The notes under the pieces are model-generated. The model worked only from the letters and a program-made list of their open reading frames with translations, was not told the origin of the DNA and made no database searches. The position numbers and the translations under genes are program-made. This document shows positions 51,066-60,288 of a DNA stretch of 64,000 nt, in pieces. The stretch is from Bacteroidota bacterium (GTDB lineage: Bacteria > Bacteroidota > Rhodothermia > Rhodothermales > Bin80), in contig JAPOUL010000090.1 in NCBI GenBank assembly GCA_026708685.1, positions 1 to 64,000 on the forward strand. The letters run 5' to 3'. Position 1 is the stretch's first letter. Each line of letters starts with the position of its first letter.

Positions 51066-52265
51066 ATGAAAAATCAAGTTCATGTAAGTGACTTAAGAAT
51101 TACAGTTTTGACCAATGAATATCCTCCGAATATCTACGGGGGGGCTGGAGTTCATGTCAAATATTTGGTTCGTGAACTGGCTAAACTTCATCAATTGCAG
51201 GTCTATCCATTTGGTGATCAGAGGATAGATCTAGAAAATTTAAGTGTCTTAGGCATTTCTGACGTAGGAGCACCTCAAGGAACCAATTCGCATTTCAACA
51301 AATTATTTAGCACTCTTCAGCGTAACCTGTCCATGGCCGCTAAATGCGATCAAACTGACATTATCCACTGTCATACTTGGTATTCCCATTTAGCAGGAAT
51401 TTTCGCACAACAACTCACTGGTGGAAAATTGGTACTCACTACACATAGTTTGGAACCCCATCGTCCATGGAAAATTGAGCAATTAGGACATGCTTATCAT
51501 GTCAGTTCATGGATTGAAAAGTCCGCATACCAGACCGCAGATGCAGTCATTGCGGTATCGTCTCAGATGAAAGACGATGTCGTATCACTCTATGGAATTG
51601 ATCCTGAAGTGGTTCACATCATCCCGAATGGAATTGACTTGGATGAGTATCAGCCTACTTATGATGAGTCCGTTCTCAGAGACTATGGCATTAATCCCGA
51701 GCTCCCTTATATTCTGTTTGTCGGTAGGATCACTCGACAGAAAGGAATTATGCATCTCTTGCATGCCATTACCTACTTAGATCCCACCATGCAGGTGGTC
51801 CTCGCCGCTGGTGCACCCGATACACCAGAGATTAAAACAGAAATGATTCAGGAGGTGAACAGATTAAAACAGTCTGGTGATCATCACATCGTCTGGATCC
51901 CTGAAATGATACCCCATGGCGATTTGATTGTTCTCTATTCGCATGCTCAAGTCTTTGTATGTCCATCCGTGTATGAGCCATTTGGAATCATCAATCTTGA
52001 AGCGATGGCTTGTCAAACAGCTGTCGTAGCCTCCAATGTTGGAGGCATTCCAATGGTGATAGAAGATGGAAAAACTGGACGTTTAGTTGAAGTTGAGCCT
52101 GATGGATTTGCCAAACGATTGGCCAATACAATCAATGAATTGATGGATGATCCTGAGAGATGTATAGAAATGGGACGCAAGGGTCGCCAGTGCGTGGAAG
52201 CTCAATTCAGTTGGCAGGCCGTTGCAAACCAAACCTCTGCATTGTATCAGCAGTTGTTATCATAG
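51066..52265 (+). CDS. glgA: GT4 glycogen synthase / maltose-1-phosphate synthase type glycosyltransferase
   Basis: The protein has 399 residues. The start LTNEYPPNIYGGAGVHVKYLV is the hallmark of actinobacterial-type GlgA/GlgM enzymes of family GT4, not GT5. The donor domain shows FVGRITRQKGI and EPFGIINLEAMACQTAVVAS, the E-x7-E motif. It would transfer glucose from an ADP- or UDP-sugar to an alpha-glucan or glucose-1-phosphate. The frame is intact. Its last 190 bp recur, decayed, at 53749-53930. Confidence 0.85.
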   Translation: MKNQVHVSDLRITVLTNEYPPNIYGGAGVHVKYLVRELAKLHQLQVYPFGDQRIDLENLSVLGISDVGAPQGTNSHFNKLFSTLQRNLSMAAKCDQTDIIHCHTWYSHLAGIFAQQLTGGKLVLTTHSLEPHRPWKIEQLGHAYHVSSWIEKSAYQTADAVIAVSSQMKDDVVSLYGIDPEVVHIIPNGIDLDEYQPTYDESVLRDYGINPELPYILFVGRITRQKGIMHLLHAITYLDPTMQVVLAAGAPDTPEIKTEMIQEVNRLKQSGDHHIVWIPEMIPHGDLIVLYSHAQVFVCPSVYEPFGIINLEAMACQTAVVASNVGGIPMVIEDGKTGRLVEVEPDGFAKRLANTINELMDDPERCIEMGRKGRQCVEAQFSWQAVANQTSALYQQLLS

Positions 52266-52345
52266 CAACTGGGAATTGTATGAAAACTCTACTGGGTTAC
52301 TCCTTCAATACCGATACGCTCTACGTTCAATATGAACCAAATAGA
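52076..52345. repeat. Diverged direct repeat, unit A (3' end of glgA and start of next gene)
   Basis: This unit aligns collinearly with 53749-54008 with scattered substitutions and small gaps. Matching landmarks are TTTAGTTGAAGTTGA, CCAATACAATCAA, TGCGTGGAA, GTTGCAA, CATAGCA and GGGAATTGTA. Unit A is intact coding sequence; unit B is decayed. Confidence 0.85.
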
Positions 52346-52543
52346 TCTACACGAATTTTAGTTCCAGTTGAATCATTGATAGAAATGTTCGGTGCACATA
52401 TAGAGCCAGTGGTTCGGCTGGTAAATTCCCCTGAGAAAACGAACATATCTCTCCTCCACACCCGGGACCTCCACCTCAGCCAACTCATCTCTGTTGAGTT
52501 GGACGTTTCTGTATTGGACATCAATATCAGGGAGGCGGCATGA
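52280..52543 (+). CDS. Small hypothetical protein
   Basis: The protein has 87 residues from ATG 52280, 14 bp after the glgA stop. Its open frame continues upstream into glgA, but that part is the glgA shadow. Its stop overlaps the next ATG (ATGA), suggesting coupling with the XRE-ImmA gene. The protein looks like a mostly beta fold, with a conserved-looking FNTDTLYVQYEPN start. No family is recognised. A decayed copy of its 5' end lies at about 53931-54008. Confidence 0.45.
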   Translation: MKTLLGYSFNTDTLYVQYEPNRSTRILVPVESLIEMFGAHIEPVVRLVNSPEKTNISLLHTRDLHLSQLISVELDVSVLDINIREAA

Positions 52544-53694
52544 CCATCAGGGTTCCGGTCAATCCCGATCTGCTCCACTGGGCACTGGAACGTGCTGGTG
52601 TAAGTGCTGATGCTCTATCGAATAAGTTCCCGAAACTGAACGAATGGTTAGGGGGTGATCTTGCACCTACCCTGAAGCAACTGGAAGCCTTTTCCAATAT
52701 CACCCATACCGCTATCGGTCTGCTGTTTCTGCCGCAACCACCCGAAGAACCATTGCCGATTCCAGACTTTCGAACAGTACCCAAGGCACGATTGTCCCGC
52801 CCGAGTGCCAATCTGCTAGATACCATCTATCTCTGCCAGCAACGTCAGGCCTGATACCGAGACTATCAACGTATGCATGGCGTGGAAGCGGTCACTTTTG
52901 TTGGTTCCGCCTCGCTGACTGACGATGTACCAGCGGTGGCGGCTGAGATTGCCAAATCCATTGGCTTCGATCTTGCTGAGCGACAGCAGTTGCCGAACTG
53001 GTCGGAAGCTCTACGCCACCTCATTTCTCAGGTAGAGCAGGCTGGGATATTGGTCATGGTTAGTGGTGTGGTAGGCGGTAATACTCATCGCCCCTTGAAC
53101 GTGAAGGAGTTTCGTGGTTTTGCTCTGGCAGACCCTGTTGCACCACTGATCTTCATCAACGGCAAGGATTTCAAAGCCGCACAGATGTTTACTCTGGCCC
53201 ATGAATTGGCCCATCTGTGGCTGGGAAAAAGTGGCATATCTGATACCCAGACCGCGACTCAGCCAGATGAGCAAACCGAGCAATGGTGCAACGCAGTGGC
53301 AGTGGAATTACTGGTTCCGCTCAAACAACTGCGTCCGATTTACAACCCTGAAAAGGAGCTATCTGAAGAGTTGCAATACCTCGCCCGCTGGTTTAAGGTC
53401 AGCACGCTTGTTATCGTCCGCCGTTTGTTTGATCTGGGGGTGCTTGACCAGAAAACGCTTTGGGCAACTTATCAATCTGAGCTTGATCGCGTGAGTACGA
53501 TTTCTGCCCGAGAGAGCAGTGGTGGTAATTTCTACAACACGTTATCCGCTAGAACTGGAAAACGGTTTCTAAAAGCACTTGTAGCCTGCACGCTGGAGGG
53601 GCAAACCCAGTTTACCGATGCATTCAGGATGCTGGGCATCAAAAAAACTGCCACTTTCTATGAGGAGGCCCGGCGCTTGGGATTGCACGGATGA
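52540..53694 (+). pseudogene. XRE-ImmA/IrrE-type antitoxin-like gene interrupted by an in-frame TGA
   Basis: One frame runs from ATG 52540 to TGA 53694 with a single interruption, TGA at 52852-52854 (codon 105). The residues around it, CQQRQA-stop-YRDYQ, match a family I recall with Trp at this place, so TGG to TGA is the simple explanation. The N-terminal HTH-like region is followed by the zinc-peptidase motif AHELAHLW and a second conserved helix (WCNAVAVELLVP). Intact members pair with a DUF4411/PIN-like toxin. A remnant of such a toxin overlaps the 3' end here. A UGA-recoding event is possible but unlikely. Confidence 0.8.
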
Positions 53695-53759
53695 AATACT
53701 TGCTAGATGCCAATGTCTTTATAGCGGCGAATAATCTTCACTACGGTCTGGACTTTTAG
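53691..53759 (+). pseudogene. Stump of DUF4411/PIN-like toxin gene
   Basis: The frame encodes 22 residues starting MKYLLDANVFIAANN, the typical N-terminus with its first catalytic Asp. It then breaks off at a TAG where the decayed glgA-like repeat begins (shared CTGGAC). The ATG overlaps the preceding stop (ATGA), as in intact antitoxin-toxin pairs. Everything downstream of this point is unrelated. Confidence 0.75.
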
Positions 53760-54008
53760 TTGAAGTTGATCGACAGGGATTTGCCAGAAGATTGTCCAAT
53801 ACAATCAACGAATTGATGAATGCCCTAGAGAGGTGTTAGAAATGGGGTGCAAATGCGTGGAATCTACATTCAGTTAGCAGGCTGTTGCAATGCAAACCTC
53901 TGACTCATATCAGCGATTGTTGTCATAGCATATGGGAATTGTACAAAATATCCACTGGGTGACTCCTTTTTTGCCGATCATGGCTGTTGATTTGAACCAA
54001 ACGAGTTT
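53749..54008. repeat. Diverged direct repeat, unit B (decayed glgA 3' end)
   Basis: It is a relic of unit A (52076-52345). A short glgA-like reading survives (LVEVDRQGFARRLSNTINEL) before a stop at 53847-53849, and several indels follow. It lies between the DUF4411 stump and the second DUF4143-type gene. Confidence 0.85.
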
Positions 54009-54020
54009 ATGCAGATATAA

Positions 54021-54055
54021 TAGGATAATTCAAAATTTTATTTTTATATATCCTA
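54021..54055. promoter_or_regulatory. Inverted repeat directly upstream of DUF4143-type gene
   Basis: TAGGATA (54021-54027) and TATCCTA (54049-54055) are perfectly complementary across 21 AT-rich bases and end 9 bp before the ATG. It could be an operator or a start-masking hairpin. Confidence 0.35.
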
Positions 54056-54064
54056 ATAATATCC

Positions 54065-55252
54065 ATGTTGATCGAAAGGGATATTTCGGTAACATTGAAA
54101 GAAGCAGCCCAGATGTTTCCAGTTGTGACGATCACTGGACCTCGTCAGAGCGGAAAAACTACTTTGTGCAGGAATGTTTTTGGAGAACATCCGTATGTAA
54201 GTCTCGAAAATCTGGATCATCGCAATTTTGCATTGAGTGATCCACGGGGATTTTTGTCCCAATTTTCCAATGGAGCGGTTATTGACGAAGTACAACGCGT
54301 GCCAGACTTACTCTCCTATTTGCAGGGAATGGTTGACGATGAACCCGAGCATGGACGATGGATTCTTACTGGTTCTCAGAATTTCCAGTTAGCGGCCTCC
54401 ATTCGTCAGTCCCTTGCTGGAAGAACTGCGGTTTTAGATCTCTTTCCATTGGCCTGGAGGGAAATCGAACGGTTTTCAAAACACCCTCAGACCCTGGAAG
54501 AAGCACTTTTCTCTGGAGGATATCCACGTATCTATGACAGGGAGATACAACCAAGTCAATGGCTCGGCAATTATGTCCGCACCTACATTGAAAGGGATAT
54601 CCGATCCATCACGAATGTAGGAGACCTCATTGCGTTTCAACGATTTGTGCAACTATGTGCTGGGAGAACATCGCAACTGCTCAACTATTCATCTCTCTCG
54701 GGTGACTGCGGGATTACTCAACCAACTGCTAAATCATGGATTAGTATTCTTGAGGCCAGTTTTATCTCCTTTCGTTTGATGGGTTTTCATAGTAATATCC
54801 GAAAACGACTTGTGCGTATGCCAAAGCTACATTTTTATGATTCTGGATTGGTTTGTTGGTTACTGGGGATCCAATCACCCGATCAACTCCGAACTCATCC
54901 GCTTCGCGGTGCAATTTTTGAGACCTGGTTTGTTTCAGAAATCGTCAAATATTACGCCAACCGTGGAAAAACGTCCAGATCACTCTCCTTTTATCGGGAT
55001 CAAAATGGTGCAGAAGTGGATCTAATTATTGAGGGTTCGCCGAAGCAACTTACGCTACTGGAAGCAAAAAGTGGAAAAACTGCATCTTCTGATTTATTAC
55101 AAGGCCTCCATCGGGTACGACGACATTTTGCTCATTCCTCCTATCAGTGCTCATCTAAGCTCATTTATGGGGGAGATTATGTCCAAACCCTTCAACAAAC
55201 AACACTGATTCCTTGGCGAAAAATCCATTCTACACTCTTCAAAGACGAATAA
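54065..55252 (+). CDS. AAA ATPase with DUF4143 C-terminal domain
   Basis: The protein has 395 residues. Walker A is TGPRQSGKTT, Walker B is AVIDEVQRVPDLL, and sensor 1 is LTGSQNFQL. The GGYPRIYD and WLGNYVRTYIERDI stretches are characteristic. The C-terminal DUF4143 part has an intact PD-(D/E)XK-like motif, AEVDLIIEG then LLEAKSG. It differs in length and detail from the copy at 40472-41794 and has no NACHT-like partner. It stands alone between relics. Function is unknown. Confidence 0.88.
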   Translation: MLIERDISVTLKEAAQMFPVVTITGPRQSGKTTLCRNVFGEHPYVSLENLDHRNFALSDPRGFLSQFSNGAVIDEVQRVPDLLSYLQGMVDDEPEHGRWILTGSQNFQLAASIRQSLAGRTAVLDLFPLAWREIERFSKHPQTLEEALFSGGYPRIYDREIQPSQWLGNYVRTYIERDIRSITNVGDLIAFQRFVQLCAGRTSQLLNYSSLSGDCGITQPTAKSWISILEASFISFRLMGFHSNIRKRLVRMPKLHFYDSGLVCWLLGIQSPDQLRTHPLRGAIFETWFVSEIVKYYANRGKTSRSLSFYRDQNGAEVDLIIEGSPKQLTLLEAKSGKTASSDLLQGLHRVRRHFAHSSYQCSSKLIYGGDYVQTLQQTTLIPWRKIHSTLFKDE

Positions 55253-55339
55253 ATACCCTCTCAATGATAACAAGCTAATCTCATCGTTTGTATAATTCCC
55301 TAAAATTGAATAACTCTATGAGGCCTGTCAAGCCTCTGG

Positions 55340-55810
55340 GAATCGCATCGCACAAGATATTTTGGTGCCACTCTCCGACCTTACAGATTCCATAGATCTG
55401 AGTGATAGTTATTTGATATCTATCCCCTATGGGTCTGCCCAGTACTCCTGTATGATCACGGGGACAATTCAGGTTTTCTTCTCAACCCAATCAACGATGC
55501 TACAAATGAGATGTAGATTGATGGGCATCCATGGCCAACCCCTCGTTCTTCAACTGACGATTTTAACCAAGTGCAGGTCGCCGCGATGCCTTGAGAAGTT
55601 CGTGCGTAATCGCAATGGATACCAGATGCTCTACGCTGATATCTGCATGACCCGAGACGAATTTGAGAAGATGTTGATCACCGCCTCTATCGGGCCATGC
55701 ACCGCAAGTATATGCCGAGGGTTCGTTCCCCGATGTTTATGATAAAGTCATCCCTGAACATTGGCTCAAAGAAGAGATGAATGGCTTAAAAGATTTAACC
55801 TCCAAATAGA
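55340..55810 (+). pseudogene. Remnant of a FAD-linked oxidoreductase (DHCR24-like)
   Basis: Successive frames give an ordered series of fragments: QDILVPLSDLTDSIDL, WVCPVLLYDHGDNSGF, GYQMLYADICMTRDEFEKM, and FDHRLYRAMHRKY followed by SFPDVYDKV and a stop near 55809. These resemble the C-terminal half of FAD-binding oxidases related to delta-24 sterol reductase. At least two frameshifts separate them, and the N-terminal FAD-binding half is missing. Identification is by eye from remembered motifs. Confidence 0.5.
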
Positions 55811-56085
55811 CTTCCCGAATGGATGGGTACTGGCACAGACCCACTGCCACATGCAACTGAGGATGCGATCTCACAGCGAAATACCCCATAGTTTCTGGTA
55901 CAAAACCCGTTAGTTTACTGTTGTATAGATCTATTCTTTCGTAACTTGTTGAGTCAAGTCAAGAAACCGTGGCGACTACTTGTAGAGGTTTTGGAGGTAT
56001 CGGACTGATATCATTCATTGCCTTCTCAACAGGAGTGTTATACAATGAAAAATCCGAGGCCTTTCATCATCCAAAACGGTCCGAC

Positions 56086-57390
56086 TTAGGTTGAAAAATC
56101 AACAAAATTACGAGTCAAGTACATCGTGAGTGTTAAGAGAAGAAAGAGACCAATACTGCCTACCAGTAGTGCGTCATCCTGCAATTGTAACATCATGAAG
56201 ATTAAGGTGTACAGAATAGAAAGTACACCAGAGGTCAACAATCCAATTTTCAAGGATCGGTACATGGAGCCAGCGTAGAATGCGGCCAGCCCAATGGTCA
56301 AAATAGAAGACAGAATATAAGCATAATTAAACGCCATATGCTCTCCCAACGATAAGAGCAACAAAAAGAATAAACACAAATCTAACCCTACAAGAACATA
56401 CTGGAATGGGTGGGCTCGTAAGCCTATTCTCAGTTCAATCAAAAAGAAGGCGAGTAAGGTCAATCCGATCAACAAAAACCCGTACCTCGTGGATCGTTGG
56501 GTTTTATGGTACTGATCAATCGGAGGGTACAAAGAAAGTCCAAATGCTGATTCCTGCAGTAATTCTTCAGCTCGTCCATGCCAAGACTGGCTAAACGCCC
56601 GATTCAAATCTAAAATCTGCCAACTGGCCGAAAAACCCTCTTCTGTGATCGTCCTCTGATCTGGCAGAAAGGCACCCCGAAAACTGGGAGAATCCCACAT
56701 TGATGTAACATCTAATGTGGTGATCTTGCCTACGGGAATAAACATCAATTCATCATTGCCATCAAGTTTCAAATGGAAGCTAAATTCATGCGATTGTTGA
56801 GCATCAACTTGAGCATTAATCCCAGCATCTGTGAGTACGGATGCCTCCATCATTCCCGATGAAAATGCCAACGAGGAATCCGACCAATGGAGGAGTACCT
56901 CTTCCTTGACTCCCCGCATATCCGTAATCCCAAAAGCCAGAAAAGCTTCTTGCCACCGAATCGCATCGTCTTCAATGGACCAACGAGAAAAATCGGCCTC
57001 TGGAAAAACACCACTGATTGTCAGATCTGCCGTGTAGAGAATGGTTTGGTAGATGCCGCGATAGCGTATTTCTGGTTCTATCTCTCCTGTGATAGAGAGA
57101 GAATCGGGTAGAAAAAAAGCGTGTTGCGTGGTCTTGAGTAGTTCCCCCGTTGCATTCCTCACAAATTCGGAACTTGAGAAAGGAACGACAAGGACAGGGC
57201 CCAATAAGGTTTGTTTTCCACTCCAATCCTGTCCAATTTTGGCGAGAGTCTCTTCTCTGGATTCACTGCGTTCATTGACCAAATCGGCAATGATGGCGAG
57301 AGGGATCATCAAAATAAGGGTGATCAGACCAATGGCGACCAAGCGGAGGCCAATCGATTTTCCAACACGTTCAAGGAGATCATTCGGCAT
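56086..57390 (-). CDS. creD: Inner-membrane protein CreD
   Basis: The protein has 434 residues. One N-terminal helix (about 15-38) is followed by a periplasmic domain beginning LNERSESREETLAKIGQDW-like and LLGPVLVVPF, as in CreD, with later beta-strand repeats. A C-terminal block of six helices starts near 300. CreD is a cell-envelope protein of the Cre regulon in enterobacteria; the creABC regulators are not nearby. The ATG lies 4 bp from the gcvP stop on the same strand, so gcvP and creD may share a transcript. Confidence 0.85.
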   Translation of the reverse strand: MPNDLLERVGKSIGLRLVAIGLITLILMIPLAIIADLVNERSESREETLAKIGQDWSGKQTLLGPVLVVPFSSSEFVRNATGELLKTTQHAFFLPDSLSITGEIEPEIRYRGIYQTILYTADLTISGVFPEADFSRWSIEDDAIRWQEAFLAFGITDMRGVKEEVLLHWSDSSLAFSSGMMEASVLTDAGINAQVDAQQSHEFSFHLKLDGNDELMFIPVGKITTLDVTSMWDSPSFRGAFLPDQRTITEEGFSASWQILDLNRAFSQSWHGRAEELLQESAFGLSLYPPIDQYHKTQRSTRYGFLLIGLTLLAFFLIELRIGLRAHPFQYVLVGLDLCLFFLLLLSLGEHMAFNYAYILSSILTIGLAAFYAGSMYRSLKIGLLTSGVLSILYTLIFMMLQLQDDALLVGSIGLFLLLTLTMYLTRNFVDFST

Positions 57391-57394
57391 GATT

Positions 57395-60244
57395 TCAGGA
57401 TTGATAGTCTTCTATTGGGGGGCATGTACACAAAAGATTCCGATCCCCATACGCCTCATCAATTCGACGAACCGTGGGCCAGAATTTATGATCACGGGTC
57501 CATGGTGCTGGAAAAGCAGCCCGCGTTCGTGAATAGGGCAAATCAAAGGAATCATTACACACCAGTTCTACAGTATGCGGTGCATTCTTTAAAAGGTTGC
57601 AGGTTCTGTCCTGAACGCCATCCTCAATCTCACGAATTTCATTTCGAATGGAAATCATGGCATCACAGAAGCGGTCCAGCTCCGCTTTGGATTCACTTTC
57701 AGTTGGTTCAATCATCATCGTGCCAGCAACGGGCCAAGACATCGTGGGGGCATGAAAGCCATAATCCATCAGGCGCTTTGCAATGTCTACCGCATCAATG
57801 TCCGCAGATTTTTTGAGAGGACGCAAATCAATAATGAATTCATGGGCAACATATCCATTTCGTCCCCGAAACAAAATGTCAAAATGCTTGGACAGACGAT
57901 GGGCAAGATAGTTCGCATTCAGGATTGCAATTTCTGAGCAGCGTCGGAGTCCATTGGAGCCAAGAAGTGCAATATAGGCCCAACTGATCAGCAAGATGCT
58001 TGCACTGCCGTAAGGGGCAGCCGCCACGGGGCCAATCCCCCGCTCTCCACCCGTAGGAATCACTGGATGTCCAGGCAGAAAGGGGGCAAGGTGGTCAGCA
58101 ACACAAATGGGGCCGACTCCAGGTCCACCACCACCATGTGGAATTGCAAACGTTTTGTGCAGGTTTAAGTGACACACATCGGCTCCAAAATCACCCGGCT
58201 TGCACAGCCCTACTTGGGCATTCATGTTCGCACCATCCATATATACTTGACCATCATAGTGATGAATCGTGTCACATAACTCACGAATCTGTTCTTCAAA
58301 GACCCCATAGGTCGTAGGATAGGTGATCATCAGTGCCGCCAAATGATCTTGGTGCTGCACAAGTTTTTTCTCCAGATCAACCTGATCAATATCTCCGTTT
58401 TCAAGCGTCTTGATCACAACGACCTTCATACCAGCCATGACAGCACTTGCAGGATTTGTACCGTGTGCAGAGTCAGGGACAAAGCAGACATTCCGATGAG
58501 ATTCACCCTTACTTGCAAAATAGGCCCGTATGACCAGGAGTCCAGCATACTCTCCACTCGCTCCAGAATTCGGCTGTAACGAAACTGCACGAAAACCAGT
58601 CAACTCAGCTAGCCATTTTTCCAAATGACGAAAAATCTCCTGATACCCCATAGCTTGATCAATGGGAATAAACGGATGCAGTCCATTATAGTCTGCCCAG
58701 CTCACCGCAGCAAGCTGTGCAGCTGCATTGAGTTTCATGGTACATGATCCCAATGGAATCATGCTCGTCGTCAGTGAAAGATCCCTTGAAGAGAGGCGGT
58801 GAAGGTATCGCATCAGGCCCGTCTCTGATCGATACTGATTGAAGATTGGATGGGTCAGATACGGAGTGTCACGTGGTAGAATCCCCTGGTAGGTTGCCGG
58901 AATGGATTTGATAAGGCTTGTTGCACTGGACTGATCTGGAATAAAGAGAGAAAGCAAACGATTGACATCGGATTTCGTTGTGGTTTCATTGAGAGAGATG
59001 CAGATGGATCCATCAGAGAGATACCGAAGGTTAATGCCTTTGGACTCTGCTCTTTCTCGTACATCCAAAGGTGGATTTTCAATGCAGATCGTATCAAAAA
59101 AGTCATCATGTCGCAAGCGGTACCCGTATTTGAACAACCCTTTTGCAAGGGTAAGCGTCCACATGTGGACACTCAAAGCAATATTCTTGATCCCATCGGA
59201 TCCATGATACACAGCATAGGCACCTGCCATGACCGCGAGGAGCACCTGAGCCGTACAGATATTACTGGTGGCCCGGGCACGTTTGATATGCTGCTCACGC
59301 ATTTGTAAAGCCATTCGAAGAGCAGGCTTGCCCTCAATATCTACCGTCACACCTATCATACGTCCTGGGACTTGGCGGCGGAATACATTTTTGGTTGCAA
59401 AGAAGGCTGCATGTGGACCACCATAACCTAAGGGAACACCAAATCGCTGAGAGTTGCCAATGACTGCATCAGCTCCAAACTCTCCAGGGGCTCTGATGAG
59501 TGCTAGACTGAGTAGGTCCGCCGCAACAGCAACATGGGCACCACATTGATGAGCTTTTGCACATAGAGACTCGTAGTCCTCAATGACACCATCAGATCCA
59601 GGATACTGCACCAACGCTCCAAACACTTCATCGTTAAAATCAAAGGAGTCGGGATCTGTCACGACTAATTCTATGTCCAGAGGATGGGATCTGGCCTTGA
59701 CGATCGCAATCGTTTGTGGATGACAGTTCTTGGAAACAAGGAAGGTCCGCCGTTTAGGAGCCATGCGAGAGAACATCATCATCGCCTCAGCTGCCGCCGT
59801 TCCTTCATCTAGAAGCGATGCGTTGGCGATCTCCATTCCCGTGAGATCAATGACTGCAGTTTGATAGTTAAGAAGCGCTTCCAGACGGCCCTGTGAAATC
59901 TCTGCCTGATAGGGTGTGTACTGGGTATACCAGGATGGATTTTCAAGAATGGCACGCAAAATGGCGCGAGGCGTGATTGTGTCATGATAGCCCATTCCGA
60001 TATAGGATCGAAAAATCTTGTTACGCCGTCCAATGGTCCGAAGATCATAAATGACTACATGTTCTGGAGCTGCATCAGGGACATCCAATGGTTGATCATT
60101 CAGGATAGATTCCGGAATGGTTTTTTCGATCAGCTCGCTCAGTGACTGAAGTTCCAAACTTTCAATCATATTCTGAACATCTGTTTTTGAAGGACCGATA
60201 TGACGTGCTGCAAATCGATCAGCATGCGGTAGATTGGTGGCCAT
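57395..60244 (-). CDS. gcvP: Glycine dehydrogenase (decarboxylating), P protein
   Basis: The protein has 949 residues from ATG 60244; two TTG codons just upstream are unlikely starts. It is full length and single-chain, with both halves fused. The N-terminal half holds FIGPSK-like and GMGYHDTITP motifs. The PLP lysine lies in NLHKTFAIPHGGGGPG (Lys about 697). It decarboxylates glycine and passes the aminomethyl group to lipoyl-GcvH. gcvT and gcvH are not in the window. rnc ends 45 bp upstream. Confidence 0.98.
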   Translation of the reverse strand: MATNLPHADRFAARHIGPSKTDVQNMIESLELQSLSELIEKTIPESILNDQPLDVPDAAPEHVVIYDLRTIGRRNKIFRSYIGMGYHDTITPRAILRAILENPSWYTQYTPYQAEISQGRLEALLNYQTAVIDLTGMEIANASLLDEGTAAAEAMMMFSRMAPKRRTFLVSKNCHPQTIAIVKARSHPLDIELVVTDPDSFDFNDEVFGALVQYPGSDGVIEDYESLCAKAHQCGAHVAVAADLLSLALIRAPGEFGADAVIGNSQRFGVPLGYGGPHAAFFATKNVFRRQVPGRMIGVTVDIEGKPALRMALQMREQHIKRARATSNICTAQVLLAVMAGAYAVYHGSDGIKNIALSVHMWTLTLAKGLFKYGYRLRHDDFFDTICIENPPLDVRERAESKGINLRYLSDGSICISLNETTTKSDVNRLLSLFIPDQSSATSLIKSIPATYQGILPRDTPYLTHPIFNQYRSETGLMRYLHRLSSRDLSLTTSMIPLGSCTMKLNAAAQLAAVSWADYNGLHPFIPIDQAMGYQEIFRHLEKWLAELTGFRAVSLQPNSGASGEYAGLLVIRAYFASKGESHRNVCFVPDSAHGTNPASAVMAGMKVVVIKTLENGDIDQVDLEKKLVQHQDHLAALMITYPTTYGVFEEQIRELCDTIHHYDGQVYMDGANMNAQVGLCKPGDFGADVCHLNLHKTFAIPHGGGGPGVGPICVADHLAPFLPGHPVIPTGGERGIGPVAAAPYGSASILLISWAYIALLGSNGLRRCSEIAILNANYLAHRLSKHFDILFRGRNGYVAHEFIIDLRPLKKSADIDAVDIAKRLMDYGFHAPTMSWPVAGTMMIEPTESESKAELDRFCDAMISIRNEIREIEDGVQDRTCNLLKNAPHTVELVCNDSFDLPYSRTRAAFPAPWTRDHKFWPTVRRIDEAYGDRNLLCTCPPIEDYQS

Positions 60245-60288
60245 ATGTTTCAACAATGAGTGGGGAATCGGTTCAAGAATTCAGATGA

